The notes under the pieces are model-generated. The model did no database searches and was not told where the DNA came from. It was given only the letters and a program-made list of their open reading frames with translations. From JAOABP01 sp964590395 (GTDB taxonomy: Bacteria; Hydrothermota; Tepidihabitantia; Tepidihabitantales; Tepidihabitantaceae), in contig CAZPVT010000020.1 of NCBI GenBank assembly GCA_964590395.1, positions 19,845-83,844 on the forward strand: a stretch of 64,000 nt of DNA. The letters are read 5' to 3'. This document shows positions 16,896 through 25,892 of this stretch, one piece after another. Within the stretch, counting starts at the first letter, position 1. Each line of letters begins with the position of its first letter. The translations under genes were made by a program, and so were the position numbers.

Positions 16896-16923
16896 TTGAC
16901 TTGCAGGTGCCGGCGATTAAATT
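16896..16923 (+). promoter_or_regulatory. promoter of BNR-repeat protein
   Basis: TTGACT (16896-16901), 16 nt, TAAATT (16918-16923). The leader contains GGGAGGA before the ATG at 16955. It is divergent from tRNA-Sec. Confidence 0.65.
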
Positions 16924-16954
16924 TATTCTAAGAAAGGGAGGATTTATAGGTAAA

Positions 16955-19171
16955 ATGTGGCTGTTACTCAGCAGTTGTTTAAGTGTTATGCTGGCGGTGT
17001 GGACGCCGGTCGGTCCTCCTGGTGGTCCGGTCTATTCAGGTGGTATCAGTAATACCAGCCCAGCGGTGATTTACTTTGCGCCTTACACGAGTCCAGTTCG
17101 GTTGATTAAATCAAATGATGAGGGGGTAAACTGGACATATACCAGCGGTATGGTGCCGGGGTATGTCTATGATCTCTTAGTTCCTCCTGCCGATCCGGAG
17201 TTGGTTTATGCACTTGCCGGTTCTGTAATATATAAGAGCACTGATGGTGGCTCAACCTGGGCAACGCTCGCCATTCCCAGTTATAACTACTTGCGGCAGA
17301 TGTGTTTTAATCCATTAAATCCAAATGTGATCTATGCGGTGGGATACAACTACTCTCAGAGTCCTTACCGTATGGTGGTGGTCCGGACAACCGATGCTGG
17401 TGCTACTTGGTCGACTTTTGTCTGCAGTAATGATTCGCTTAACTCCTATTATGGGTACTCAATTACGATTGATCCGGTTGATACCGGTACGGTCTACGCT
17501 GGTGGCTATCGCGGGTCAGGTGCCACGGTGATCTATCGTTCAACCGATCGGGGTGAAACCTGGGAGGAGTTGCCGTTCGGTGTGACCGGCTATTATCCTT
17601 ACGCCATCGTGGTCAATCCAGCAGATCCGAATATCATCATCGCGGCACCTTATTCCGGCGGTATCTACCGTTCCACCGATCGCGGTCAAACCTGGACCAG
17701 GACCGCAGCGATATATTCGGTGTATCGGCTGGCTTATTCCCGTAATAATCCAGCGGTTATCTATGCCACAACCACCAGTACGATTTACCGTAGTGATGAT
17801 ACTGGCAGGAGCTGGGTGAATATCGGCACCGGAGTAATTGGCAAGCCCTACTTCTGTCTGTTTCCCAGTTTCAGTCAGGATGGTGCGGTCTATCTGGGTA
17901 CGACCGCGGGTCTATTTTACTCTGCGGATTACGGCAATAATTGGGAAGACCTTACTGGTGATTTTCCTTTTAACAAGGTTAAGGTTATCACCCTGGCGAA
18001 TGATGAAGGCACGGTCTATGTGGAGTGTCTGGACAATGGAATTTATAAATCAACGGACAACGGTAATACCTGGACACGCTGTTCAGATTTTCTTGCCTGC
18101 GGTAATATCTGTGCGATCGGGGTGAATCCCAATGACCCGCTTGATCTGTGGGCACTGGAAGGTTCAGGTTGAGGAAACGCCGAGCTCTTCAGGAGCACAG
18201 ACGGCGGGTCCGTCTGGAGACAGGTTGAAAGTTATCTCGCAGATGGTAGTGCCCTAGCTATCTCTCCCCACAACCCGGATTTAATTTTTACCTGCGGTCA
18301 TGGCTATATAAGCGGGGCCTACCGAATTCAGACCTCCTATTCCACAGATGGGGGTACAACATGGATTCGGGATACACTTCCCGATTCCATCGCGCGGGCA
18401 AACACCTGTTGCTTTGATCCGTTTGAAGCAAACCGGATTCTTATCGGTGGGGATTCGGTTTATAACTACAAGTTGCTTTTGGTCAGCACTGATCTCGGTA
18501 ACAGTTGGGTGCATACCGGTAACAATCTTGCTGGTATCGTTTATTCTCTTGTTGGCTCCAATTTAACCAGTGGGCTTTTCTACGCCGGCACCAGTCAGGG
18601 GTTGTTTAAGTCAACCGACGGTGGAGTAAACTGGATAAGATTAGGTAGTTTCACCAATGTCCGTACCGTGGCAGTTGATCGTAGTAATGACAGCATTATT
18701 TACGCCGGCACCAGTAGCGGGGTTTATGTCAGCACGGATGGGGGCAGTAACTGGCAGGCAAGCAACGAAGGGTTGATCAGTACTGATATCCTCTGTTTGG
18801 CTTTTCGTAGTGGTCTGCCGCGGACGGTTTTTGCCGGAACCAATGGGGCAGGTGTTTTTGTTACCACACCACCTACCGGGGTTGTGAATGACCCCCGAGT
18901 GGGAGCGCGAGGCGGAGCGTGGATCAAGGTGGGCTCGAATCCCTGTAACCGGGTCCTACGGATTACGGTGCAGAGTGCGGTGGTTAAACCCATCAGGGGT
19001 GGAGTTTATGATCATTCGGGTCGGCTGGTATTTACGCTGGAACCGAAACTGGCGGTGCAGGGGACCGCTGATTGGCAGATAAAATCCGGGGTATTACCGG
19101 CTGGAGTATACTTTGTCCGGTTACAGTGCGGTGTGGAAGAGGTGACCGGTCGGGTGATTCTGCTAAATTAA
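16955..19171 (+). CDS. secreted BNR/sortilin-like repeat protein with in-frame UGA, possible selenoprotein
   Basis: Read through one TGA (18170-18172, codon 406) this is a 738-residue exported protein; without it the frame splits into two halves in the same phase with no other stop. It has a signal peptide (MWLLLSSCLSVMLAVW) and about ten BNR/glycosyl-hydrolase-like repeats of the form 'IYRSTDRGQTW', both before and after the TGA. The C-terminus ('VGSNPCNRVL', 'GVYDHSGRLVF', 'LPAGVYFVRLQ') is sorting-domain-like. The TGA sits in a loop, 'GSG-U-GNAELFRSTDGG'. A SECIS-like hairpin follows and tRNA-Sec is the divergent neighbour. No CxxU partner is next to it, so a nonsense mutation or sequencing error remains possible. 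Confidence 0.7.
18198..18216 (+). promoter_or_regulatory. candidate SECIS hairpin after UGA 18170
   Basis: A perfect 7-bp stem (CAGACGG with CCGTCTG) closes the pentaloop CGGGT, 32 nt after the UGA. The loop has G at position 2. The distance is at the long end of the bacterial range. The sequence also encodes a repeat motif (STDGGSVW), so it could be coincidental. Confidence 0.45.
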
Positions 19172-19199
19172 AATTAGTCGGCACGCAAGGGGCTTAGGG

Positions 19200-19228
19200 T
19201 TGACGTTCGGTTCTAAAAAGGTTATGCT
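19200..19228 (+). promoter_or_regulatory. xerC promoter, leaderless
   Basis: TTGACG (19200-19205), 17 nt, TATGCT (19223-19228), then 6 nt to the GTG start at 19235. Confidence 0.7.
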
Positions 19229-19234
19229 TTAAAT

Positions 19235-20137
19235 GTGGAGTTAACTGCAGAGTACCGTTCCGTACTGAATGATTTTCTCGCTTATCTGAAGCAGGAAAGG
19301 GGTTATTCTGCCCATACGGTTCGTTCCTATCAGATTGACCTGGTGCAATTTCTTGATTTCTGCGCTGACCGGTTAGCGGGTAAGTCACTGAATTCCATCA
19401 ACCGGGTAGATGTGCGGGATTTTCTTGGTGCGCTGATGCGCTATGGTTATACCAGTAAAAGCGCAGCCCGAAAACTTTCCAGTGTCAAATCGTTTTTTCG
19501 TTATCTGGTAAATAGCGAACGGGTAAACCAGAATCCGGCTGTTGACATTAAGGGACCAAGGAGCGAAAGGATGTTGCCACCGTTGTTGACCGTGGAGCAG
19601 ATTGTCCAGGCACTTGAGCCGATTGATGATTCAGTAACCGCATTGCGGGATGCCGCGATACTGGAGACGACCTACGGTTCGGGCCTGCGGGCTTCAGAAC
19701 TGGTGGGTTTGAACCGGACAGATATTGACTTCAATAATGAGACGCTCCGGGTGCGGGGTAAGGGAGGAAAAGAGCGGATATTACCTTTAGGAAGAAGGGA
19801 ACGGGAGGCGATTGAACGTTATCTTAGCCGGCGGGGTTTTACCGAAGAACCGGCGGTTTTTTTGAACCGGCAGGGGAAAAGGCTCACCACCCGTTCTGTT
19901 CAAAACATTGTCCGGCGTACATTAAGCCGGGTTGCAGGAATAAGCGCTACTAATCCCCATGCAGTGCGTCACGCATTTGCCACCCACCTTCTGGAACGGG
20001 GGGCAGATCTACGGGCAGTTCAGGAACTTCTGGGCCACAGTTCACTTGCCTCAACCCAGATTTATACTCATCTGACGGTGGAAAGGTTGCGCCGGATTTA
20101 TGACCGGGCACATCCCCGTTCTGGTGCCCGCGACTAA
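19235..20137 (+). CDS. xerC: tyrosine recombinase XerC/XerD
   Basis: A 300-residue site-specific recombinase of Xer length. The N-terminal SAM-like DNA-binding domain ('FLAYLKQERGYSAHTVRSYQIDLVQFL') is followed by the catalytic domain. Its residues are Arg in 'GSGLRASELVGL', Lys in 'VRGKGGKERILPLG', His-Arg in 'NPHAVRHAFATHLL', His in 'LLGHSSLASTQIYTH' and the nucleophile Tyr in that last motif. It resolves chromosome dimers at dif with a partner. The GTG start is chosen because it lies 6 nt after the -10 box. A role in transposition is not supported, as no inverted repeats flank it. Confidence 0.93.
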   Translation: MELTAEYRSVLNDFLAYLKQERGYSAHTVRSYQIDLVQFLDFCADRLAGKSLNSINRVDVRDFLGALMRYGYTSKSAARKLSSVKSFFRYLVNSERVNQNPAVDIKGPRSERMLPPLLTVEQIVQALEPIDDSVTALRDAAILETTYGSGLRASELVGLNRTDIDFNNETLRVRGKGGKERILPLGRREREAIERYLSRRGFTEEPAVFLNRQGKRLTTRSVQNIVRRTLSRVAGISATNPHAVRHAFATHLLERGADLRAVQELLGHSSLASTQIYTHLTVERLRRIYDRAHPRSGARD

Positions 20138-21291
20138 ACGATTCTAATCCGATGCCGGGGTAACCATCTGCCTTTCCATTCGGTGCGCTGGCAAACGGTT
20201 TTAATTATTGACGCAAAACCGATAGTACAAGCCAATGCGGTAATTACTGGGTAGCAAATTACGATTCTTTTTAGTAGGCGGGTTTTTACGGCGGTTATCA
20301 GCCAGATGGCGCTTGACAGAACAACTGTTCCTGACGCTGCCCAGAACCGACCGTTAAATGAACCATTGATGCCGAATAACAGTGCGGCAACCAGAGGATG
20401 GAAGGTAATGATCAATAACCAGCACCAAACAAAAAGTGCGGGCAATAGTCGGTAATCAAAAATAGCAAAGAAGTTTTTGGTGAAACCAGCCCAGGCAGAG
20501 CGGAAACCGGTATACATCCGCGTGGTGACGGAGTCGGTAACATCGTAGATTCGCCAGTTGAATTTTGCACCTTTTATTAACCTGCCCAGTGCCAGGTCCT
20601 CGGCGGCTTCGTTTCTGACCGCCTGGTGGCCACCGATCTTTTGATACGCACCCGAGGCGAAGACAAGAAACTTGCCGTTGGCGACCATAAATGCCTTTGA
20701 GTTGCGCCAGAGATAGGCAATCCCCAGAGGTAAAATTGCCATAATTGACCAGATGATAAACGGAACGGTGAGCATTTCACCCCAGGTGAGTACCTGGTTT
20801 TTGACCAAGCCGGTAAGCAGTGCCAGTTCCTGATTTTGCATCGCAATTACCATTCGGGAGATTGTGTCAGGTGCAAAAACGGTATCCGCATCGGTGAATA
20901 AGAGTATTTCACCACGGGCATTTTGGGCGAGTTGCTGGCATGCCCAGTTTTTGCCGGTCCAGCCCTCGGGTAGTGGTTGCCCATCAATTATTTTTAACCA
21001 GGGGGAGTTAAACTAGCTTACAATCTCGAGGGTGAGGTCCTCGGAGTGATCGTTTAATACCAGGAGTTCGTAGTTGGGATAGTCCTGATTGAGCAGGGAG
21101 GCCAGGCAGTTGCGAATTGTTTTTTCCTCGTTGCGGACTGGCACCAGGACCGAAACGAGCGGTGGTTTTACCGGTAACTTGTCCCTGGGAAGAGGACGCA
21201 AAAGCAGGCTGTTGGTAAGTGCGATCAGCCACTGGACAGAGACAAAAATAAAGATCCGATACGAGTCAACGAACAGTTCGAGGGGCATCAT
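20134..21291 (-). pseudogene. family 2 glycosyltransferase interrupted by in-frame TAG
   Basis: Two fragments lie in the same frame and make one 385-codon glycosyltransferase of the CrtQ/HpnB type. They carry an N-terminal membrane segment, 'PPLVSVLVPVRNEEKTIRNCLASLL', 'LLVLNDHSED', the DxD in 'ILLFTDADTVF', 'AAEDLALGRLI' and 'QRTEWKGRWLPR', with C-terminal membrane helices. A TAG at codon 93 (21015-21013) falls in 'LEIVS*FNSPWLKII', where a Gln codon (CAG) would give TAG by one change. All other motifs are intact, so the break is recent, or is a sequencing error. It overlaps plsY by 4 nt. Confidence 0.8.
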
Positions 21292-21857
21292 CGACGTATT
21301 AGCCCCGGCAGATGGCGATAGGCAACAGCCGTGCTGTTAAGAATAGCCGCTATAGTAAAAGGTGGATGGCGATAAAAAATACTGACAAACAGGACCATTA
21401 AAAACAAACTGATCAGGACACAGATACTGTCCCGGCGGATGCCGAGGACAAAGTGGGTGAAGATCAGAGTGGCACCCAGAAAACAGGGCACCTGCCACAG
21501 TGTCACTCCAGACCAGACACCGAAGGTGGTTGCGATGCCCTTGCCTCCCCGGAGACCTAACCAGGGGGAAAAGATGTGGCCGAGGACCGGGGTGATGATC
21601 AGTGCGGCTAATGGTATACCGGTAAGATGAAAATGCCAGTAGCCAATGGCAACCGGCACCGTTCCTTTGAGGAAGTCGAGCAATAATCCGAGACTGCCCA
21701 ACCAGAAGCCAGCCACCTTAAAGGCGTTGACCGCACCCGGATTGCCGTCGCCAATTTTTCTCAGATCCCAGCCTTTGAGTTTGCTTAACCAGAAGGAGAA
21801 CATAAGTGATCCGATGAGAAAACCGAGAGCGGTCAGGATTAGAGTGATCAGAGTCAT
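21288..21857 (-). CDS. plsY: glycerol-3-phosphate acyltransferase PlsY
   Basis: A 189-residue polytopic membrane protein with the three PlsY motifs: 'GSLMFSFWLSKLKGWDLRKIGDGNPGAVNAF', 'GHIFSPWLGLRGGKGIATTFGV' and the C-terminal region after 'FYRHPP'. It transfers acyl from acyl-phosphate to glycerol-3-phosphate, the first step of phospholipid synthesis. The family Ser-Asn in 'GSxN' is 'GDGNPGA' with Asn kept. It directly precedes the glycosyltransferase and follows the LolA-like gene, with a 0-nt gap, so all three form an operon. Confidence 0.95.
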   Translation of the reverse strand: MTLITLILTALGFLIGSLMFSFWLSKLKGWDLRKIGDGNPGAVNAFKVAGFWLGSLGLLLDFLKGTVPVAIGYWHFHLTGIPLAALIITPVLGHIFSPWLGLRGGKGIATTFGVWSGVTLWQVPCFLGATLIFTHFVLGIRRDSICVLISLFLMVLFVSIFYRHPPFTIAAILNSTAVAYRHLPGLIRR

Positions 21858-22547
21858 TCAGTTTAACTTTAGCCGGTAATCGGTATAGATATCCTCTACC
21901 TTTATCTGCAAGTGGAATAAATCTTTGATCACCTTCAAACCTATCTCCATCTCCAGCCAGAACCGGCTCGGTAGCCAGAAGCCCTTTATCGGACCGTACT
22001 CTAACATCATCAGCGTCCTCCGGACGACAAAAGGCAGTAATGCCGGTTGAAACTCAATACGGACAACATCGTAACTTTTCGCTAACACATAGCCTTTGCC
22101 ACGGAGATATCGGCTGTCGATTGTCTTGGGAGAAAACTTTACGACCCAGACGGTTTCACCATTCAACTCCTCTTTACCGATCACCTCGTAATCGTATTCA
22201 TCGCGTGTGGCGATGAGAAACGGTAGGCGGGATTTTCGGGCAAGTAGCCCTTTTTTCTGTAAATCCCGTTGTAGCCTTTTGAACTCTTTGCCCGTAACCT
22301 CGCGGCCGTTGACACTAGCACCGAGCCAGACGTCCTGTTGGTTATCATAACTGCTCATAATTACCCGTCGCTGGCAGTTTATTGTCTGGAATTGGTTTTT
22401 TAGCAGGTCCAATTCGGCATAGGTGAAGTTAACTTGATAGTTTACCGCCTTCAATTGCTGACCGATTTCTGCCTGCCGGAGAAATATACTGTCAATTACC
22501 CCCCGGTTGATCGTTAACCAGGCAAAGACAAGGTCAACCCCGGTCAT
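21858..22547 (-). CDS. LolA-like outer-membrane lipoprotein-sorting protein
   Basis: A 229-residue protein of mixed beta structure. 'VIGKEELNGETVWVVKFSPK', 'RGKGYVLAKSYDVVRIEFQPA' and 'YGPIKGFWLPSRFWLEMEI' resemble the half-barrel of LolA/LolB-like and DUF4292-like envelope proteins. No clear signal peptide is visible from ATG 22547 ('MTGVDLVFAWLTINRGVIDSI'), only a short hydrophobic stretch. The start is fixed by a promoter whose -10 box ends 5 nt upstream. The function is inferred only from shape. It heads the operon with plsY and the broken glycosyltransferase. Confidence 0.5.
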   Translation of the reverse strand: MTGVDLVFAWLTINRGVIDSIFLRQAEIGQQLKAVNYQVNFTYAELDLLKNQFQTINCQRRVIMSSYDNQQDVWLGASVNGREVTGKEFKRLQRDLQKKGLLARKSRLPFLIATRDEYDYEVIGKEELNGETVWVVKFSPKTIDSRYLRGKGYVLAKSYDVVRIEFQPALLPFVVRRTLMMLEYGPIKGFWLPSRFWLEMEIGLKVIKDLFHLQIKVEDIYTDYRLKLN

Positions 22548-22552
22548 TAGAT

Positions 22553-22581
22553 ATTATCCATCTATGACCGTCATCGGTCAA
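22553..22581 (-). promoter_or_regulatory. promoter of LolA-like gene, leaderless
   Basis: TTGACC (22581-22576), 17 nt, GATAAT (22558-22553), 5 nt to the ATG at 22547. Confidence 0.65.
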
Positions 22582-22921
22582 GAAAATAGACCATTTACCG
22601 TAGACGCAACAAATTTAATTAATTTAACCGGTTTGAGTTTATGCCCCCTCCCCAGTATTGGGGACGGTATCTTAAACCGTTTTAGTAATGATGGTGAAGC
22701 GGGTATAGGTTATCGTGTTAACGGTGGTTATGGCTGGGGTTGGGAGGTTGAATAATGGATTAATGGCGCGTGGGGCGATAGAGTTGGTGAAGGCAGTGCT
22801 CCTCGCAGGTGTGGTAAGCAGGGTAATGGCAGTGGTTCGGAATTTGGTGGTTGTTTGCGTATCAAACAGGGTTACGGTCGTGGTGATGAGCGCGGCGGTT
22901 AAGAGATCTATATTAGCATAA
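22582..22921. other. intergenic stretch without a convincing gene
   Basis: About 340 nt lie between divergent promoters. Open frames here are short, low in complexity (Thr/Ile-rich on minus, Val-rich on plus), lack ribosome binding sites and fit no family. The G-rich half (about 22690-22880) shows no tRNA or known riboswitch. One extended hairpin is present at 22629-22679. Confidence 0.6.
22629..22679. repeat. imperfect inverted repeat / long hairpin
   Basis: Nested complementary arms are GGTTTGAG with CTTAAACC, ATGCC with GGTAT and TCCCCA with TGGGGA, around the loop GTAT. This gives about 19 paired positions broken by TTT and CCC/C loops. No T run follows on either strand, so it is not an ordinary terminator. 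Confidence 0.6.
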
Positions 22922-22950
22922 TTGACTTCACAGGTTAATTGTTTTAAAAT
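22922..22950 (+). promoter_or_regulatory. promoter of acyl-CoA synthetase
   Basis: TTGACT (22922-22927), 17 nt, TAAAAT (22945-22950), then a leader with AAGGAGAAGG before the ATG at 22993. Confidence 0.65.
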
Positions 22951-22992
22951 ATCTGTTAACGCAATTTTCAAAATCAAGGAGAAGGCGAGGTA

Positions 22993-24651
22993 ATGTTTAT
23001 GACGTATAATATGGAGAATTACGAAGAAACCTATCGCAGTTTTAGATGGGAGATACCTGAGGAGTATAACTTTGCCTATGATACGATTGATAAATGGGCA
23101 GAAGAGGATCGGACAAAACTGGCATTGATTTCGGTGGCAGACGACGGCAGAACAGCCCAGAAGCATACCTTCTGGGAGTTGAGCCGGCTTGCCAGCCGGT
23201 TTGCCAATGTCCTGCTTGCTGCCGGTGCAAGAAAGGGGGATAGACTACTGGTTTTGCTGCCGAGAGTTCCTGAGTGGTATGTGGCGGTGCTGGGGGCGAT
23301 GAAGGCAGGGGTGGTTTTTATGCCGACTCCGACTCTGTCAATGCCCAGGGATATTGAATATCGTATCAACAGTGCGGGTGCCAGTTTTGCGATCACCGAT
23401 GTTGAAAATGCCTTTAAAATCGCTGAGATTCAGACAAACTGTCCGAGTTTAAAGCGGGTATTTCTGGTGGGAGGAAGCCGGGAGAACTGGCTCAATTTTG
23501 ATGAGGAGATGGAGCGGGTAGAACCTGAGGTCAAAGAGAGGGTGAGGACGCGGACCGATGAGCCGTTGTTGATCTATTTCACTTCGGGTACGGTGGGCTA
23601 TCCGAAGATGGTGGAGCACTCCCATGCCTATCCGCTTGCCCATATAATTACCGCCAAGTTTGTCCATGATCTAAAACCGAATGATATTCACTGGACGATT
23701 GCGGATACGGGTTGGGCTAAGACCGCCTGGGGCAAACTTTTTGGTCAATGGATAATCGGTTGCACAGTACTGCAGCGCAATCCGAAGGGCAAGTTTAATG
23801 CTCAGGTTACTCTTCAGGTTTTTGAGAACTTCGGTGTTACCACATTCTGCGCGCCACCGACCGTGTATCGGCTTTTGATTCTGGAGGATCTGAAGAAATA
23901 CCGGTTGAGTTTGCGCCATTGTGTTTCTGCGGGTGAGCCGTTGAATCCGGAGGTGATTCGTACCTGGGAGGTGGGAACCGGTTTGAAGATTTATGATTTT
24001 TACGGGCAGACCGAGACGGTGGCGGTTTTAGCCAGTTTTCCCTGTCTGCCGATCAAGGAAGGGTCAATGGGGAAGCCAACGCCCGGACATTATGTGGCAA
24101 TCGTGGATGATGAAGGCAGGGAACTACCCCCAGGTGAGGAGGGGCATATTGCGATCCGGGTGAAGCCGTTTCATCCACCGGGAATTTTTAAGGGCTATCT
24201 GAATCAGCCGGAGGCGAATCAGGTGGCGTTCCTGGGTGACTGGTATTACACCGGTGATAAGGCGTATAAGGATGAGGATGGTTATTTCTGGTTTGTGGGT
24301 AGGGTAGATGATGTGATCAAGGCGTCGGGTTACCGGATCGGTCCATTTGAGGTGGAGTCGGCGCTTATTGAGCATCCCGCGGTCCAGGAGTCGGCGGTGA
24401 TCGGTAAGCCGGATCCGATCCGGGGTGAGATTGTCAAGGCTTTTGTGATCTTGAAGCCGGGTTGCGACCCTTCCGAGGGTCTGATCAGGGAGTTGCAGGA
24501 GCATTGTAAGCGGGTTACCGCACCTTATAAGTATCCGCGGGAGATTGAGTTTGTTAAGGAGTTGCCGAAGACAATCAGCGGTAAGATCCGGCGTGGTGAA
24601 CTGCGCCGGATGGAACTGGCAAAGATGAAGGGTAGCCTGCCTGCCGTTTAA
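22993..24651 (+). CDS. AMP-forming acyl-CoA synthetase (acetyl/medium-chain type)
   Basis: A 552-residue ANL-superfamily ligase. The P-loop-like motif is 'LIYFTSGTVGYPKMVEHSHAY'. Then come 'YDFYGQTETVAV', 'YYTGDKAYKDEDGYFWFVGRVDDVIKASGYRIGPFEVESAL' and the catalytic lysine in 'KTISGKIRRGELR'. The overall layout fits the ACSM/benzoate-type or medium-chain branch rather than Acs. It activates a carboxylic acid with ATP and CoA; short branched acids are plausible but unproven. It stands alone with its own promoter and Shine-Dalgarno. Confidence 0.9.
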   Translation: MFMTYNMENYEETYRSFRWEIPEEYNFAYDTIDKWAEEDRTKLALISVADDGRTAQKHTFWELSRLASRFANVLLAAGARKGDRLLVLLPRVPEWYVAVLGAMKAGVVFMPTPTLSMPRDIEYRINSAGASFAITDVENAFKIAEIQTNCPSLKRVFLVGGSRENWLNFDEEMERVEPEVKERVRTRTDEPLLIYFTSGTVGYPKMVEHSHAYPLAHIITAKFVHDLKPNDIHWTIADTGWAKTAWGKLFGQWIIGCTVLQRNPKGKFNAQVTLQVFENFGVTTFCAPPTVYRLLILEDLKKYRLSLRHCVSAGEPLNPEVIRTWEVGTGLKIYDFYGQTETVAVLASFPCLPIKEGSMGKPTPGHYVAIVDDEGRELPPGEEGHIAIRVKPFHPPGIFKGYLNQPEANQVAFLGDWYYTGDKAYKDEDGYFWFVGRVDDVIKASGYRIGPFEVESALIEHPAVQESAVIGKPDPIRGEIVKAFVILKPGCDPSEGLIRELQEHCKRVTAPYKYPREIEFVKELPKTISGKIRRGELRRMELAKMKGSLPAV

Positions 24652-24683
24652 TTTTGGTTGTTAACCGAGTGGGAGTTCATAAC

Positions 24684-24711
24684 TTGACCGGTTGCGAGTT
24701 TCTTTTATGCT
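24684..24711 (+). promoter_or_regulatory. rmuC promoter, leaderless
   Basis: TTGACC (24684-24689), 16 nt, TATGCT (24706-24711), 5 nt to the ATG at 24717. Confidence 0.75.
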
Positions 24712-24716
24712 GAATT

Positions 24717-25754
24717 ATGTCCGGGGTGATGGTTCTGCTACTGGCGGTGGTCTTTTTATTACTCCTGGTGGCGGTGATTATGCTTTTTGTTTTGGTCACC
24801 CGTATCAAGGCACAACCGGGAGGTGAGACTGGGCTGATTTTTCAGCAGGTGGAAAATTTAAGGCAGGAGCAGGCACGGGCGCTGGATGCCAACAGTCAGT
24901 TGCTGAATCAGCGGTTGGCAGAAATACAACGGGCGTTGCTGGATACGACTGCCGCGGTCAATACCCGTTTGGACAACGCTGCACAGTTGGCCGGTGAGCT
25001 CAACCGGAGGCTGGGTGAACTTTCCCGGGCAGCGGAGGAGGTTTTGAATGTTGGCCAGGAGATCGCCTCACTGCAGGAGATCCTGCGGGCACCTAAACCA
25101 CGCGGAGTATTGGGAGAAATCTTTTTAGGCAATATCCTGCAGGAGATGGTGCCCAATCACTTTGAGTTACAATACCGGTTTCGCAGTGGTGCGACGGTTG
25201 ATGCGGTGGTGCGGTTAGGTGAGAAGTTGGTGCCGATTGATGCCAAGTTTCCGTTAGATGATTTCCAGCGGATGCTTGCGGTTACAGATGAGGGTGAGCG
25301 GCAGGTACTGCGGAGACAATTGCTAAAGAAATTGAAAGGTTACATTGATACAATTGCGGAGAAATACATCCTGCCGGATGAGGGCACGTACGATTTTGCT
25401 CTGATGTATATTCCAGCGGAAAATGTTTATTACGAGACAGTGGTCGGTATTACCGATAAGGAGGAGAGTCTGCTGAGTTATGCCTTTAGCCGGCGGGTGA
25501 TACCGGTTTCGCCGGGAACTATCTATGCCTATCTGCAGGCGATTGTGCTCGGGTTACGGGGATTGGAGGTTGACCGCCGGGCAAATGAGATTCTGGAGAG
25601 TCTGGACCGGCTGGAGGGTGACCTGCAGCGCTTTAAGGAGAAGTTTGAAGTGGTTGGTAATCATCTTAATAACGCTCATAACCGTTACGAGGATGCTGCG
25701 CGGGCACTGGAAAGGCTGACCGAAAGATTGACAATGCGCCACGTGAGAGAATAG
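24717..25754 (+). CDS. rmuC: DNA recombination protein RmuC
   Basis: A 345-residue protein with an N-terminal membrane anchor (residues 3-28), a long coiled coil (about 40-125) and the RmuC nuclease-like core. The core motifs include 'GVLGEIFLGNILQEMVPNHFELQYRFRSGATVDAVVRLGEKLVPIDAKFPLDDFQRM', with the PD-(D/E)xK-like 'VDAVVR...PIDAKFP', and 'YIPAENVYYETVV' plus 'VIPVSPGTIYAYLQAIVLGLRGL'. RmuC limits inversion and rearrangement at short repeats. It is single-gene transcribed from a leaderless promoter. Confidence 0.93.
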   Translation: MSGVMVLLLAVVFLLLLVAVIMLFVLVTRIKAQPGGETGLIFQQVENLRQEQARALDANSQLLNQRLAEIQRALLDTTAAVNTRLDNAAQLAGELNRRLGELSRAAEEVLNVGQEIASLQEILRAPKPRGVLGEIFLGNILQEMVPNHFELQYRFRSGATVDAVVRLGEKLVPIDAKFPLDDFQRMLAVTDEGERQVLRRQLLKKLKGYIDTIAEKYILPDEGTYDFALMYIPAENVYYETVVGITDKEESLLSYAFSRRVIPVSPGTIYAYLQAIVLGLRGLEVDRRANEILESLDRLEGDLQRFKEKFEVVGNHLNNAHNRYEDAARALERLTERLTMRHVRE

Positions 25755-25793
25755 ATTAGTTTGTGAGGTGGTGCAGGCGAGATATTTTTCTAC

Positions 25794-25812
25794 CTTTCAG
25801 AAGAGCTGAAAG
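25794..25812 (+). terminator. weak hairpin downstream of rmuC
   Basis: A 7-bp stem (CTTTCAG with CTGAAAG) closes the loop AAGAG, 40 nt after the rmuC stop. The following sequence is AT-rich but has no immediate T run, so terminator activity is uncertain. Confidence 0.35.
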
Positions 25813-25858
25813 AATATAAAATTTTTACTTTCTCTCCGGCGATGTGCTTTCCCGCTAA

Positions 25859-25886
25859 TTGACATCCATTTGGTGGTTTATAAAAT
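25859..25886 (+). promoter_or_regulatory. promoter of V-ATPase D gene, leaderless
   Basis: TTGACA (25859-25864), 16 nt, TAAAAT (25881-25886). ATG 25893 is 6 nt after the -10 box; the adjacent ATG 25890 is only 3 nt after it and is less likely to be in the transcript. Confidence 0.75.
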
Positions 25887-25892
25887 TGGATG

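Noticed and set aside
19235..20137. Xer recombinase as part of an integron or mobile element
   Set aside because: No flanking repeats, attachment site or cargo genes; neighbours are ordinary chromosomal genes.
21013..21015. TAG recoded as an amino acid in the glycosyltransferase
   Set aside because: TAG is a normal stop at 1396-1398, 53439-53441 and 51256-51258. No suppressor tRNA is seen; a mutation or read error is simpler.
22672..23166. 164-codon minus-strand frame and the plus-strand frame 22715-22921
   Set aside because: Low complexity, no ribosome binding site, overlaps the start of the acyl-CoA synthetase and its promoter, and fits no family.
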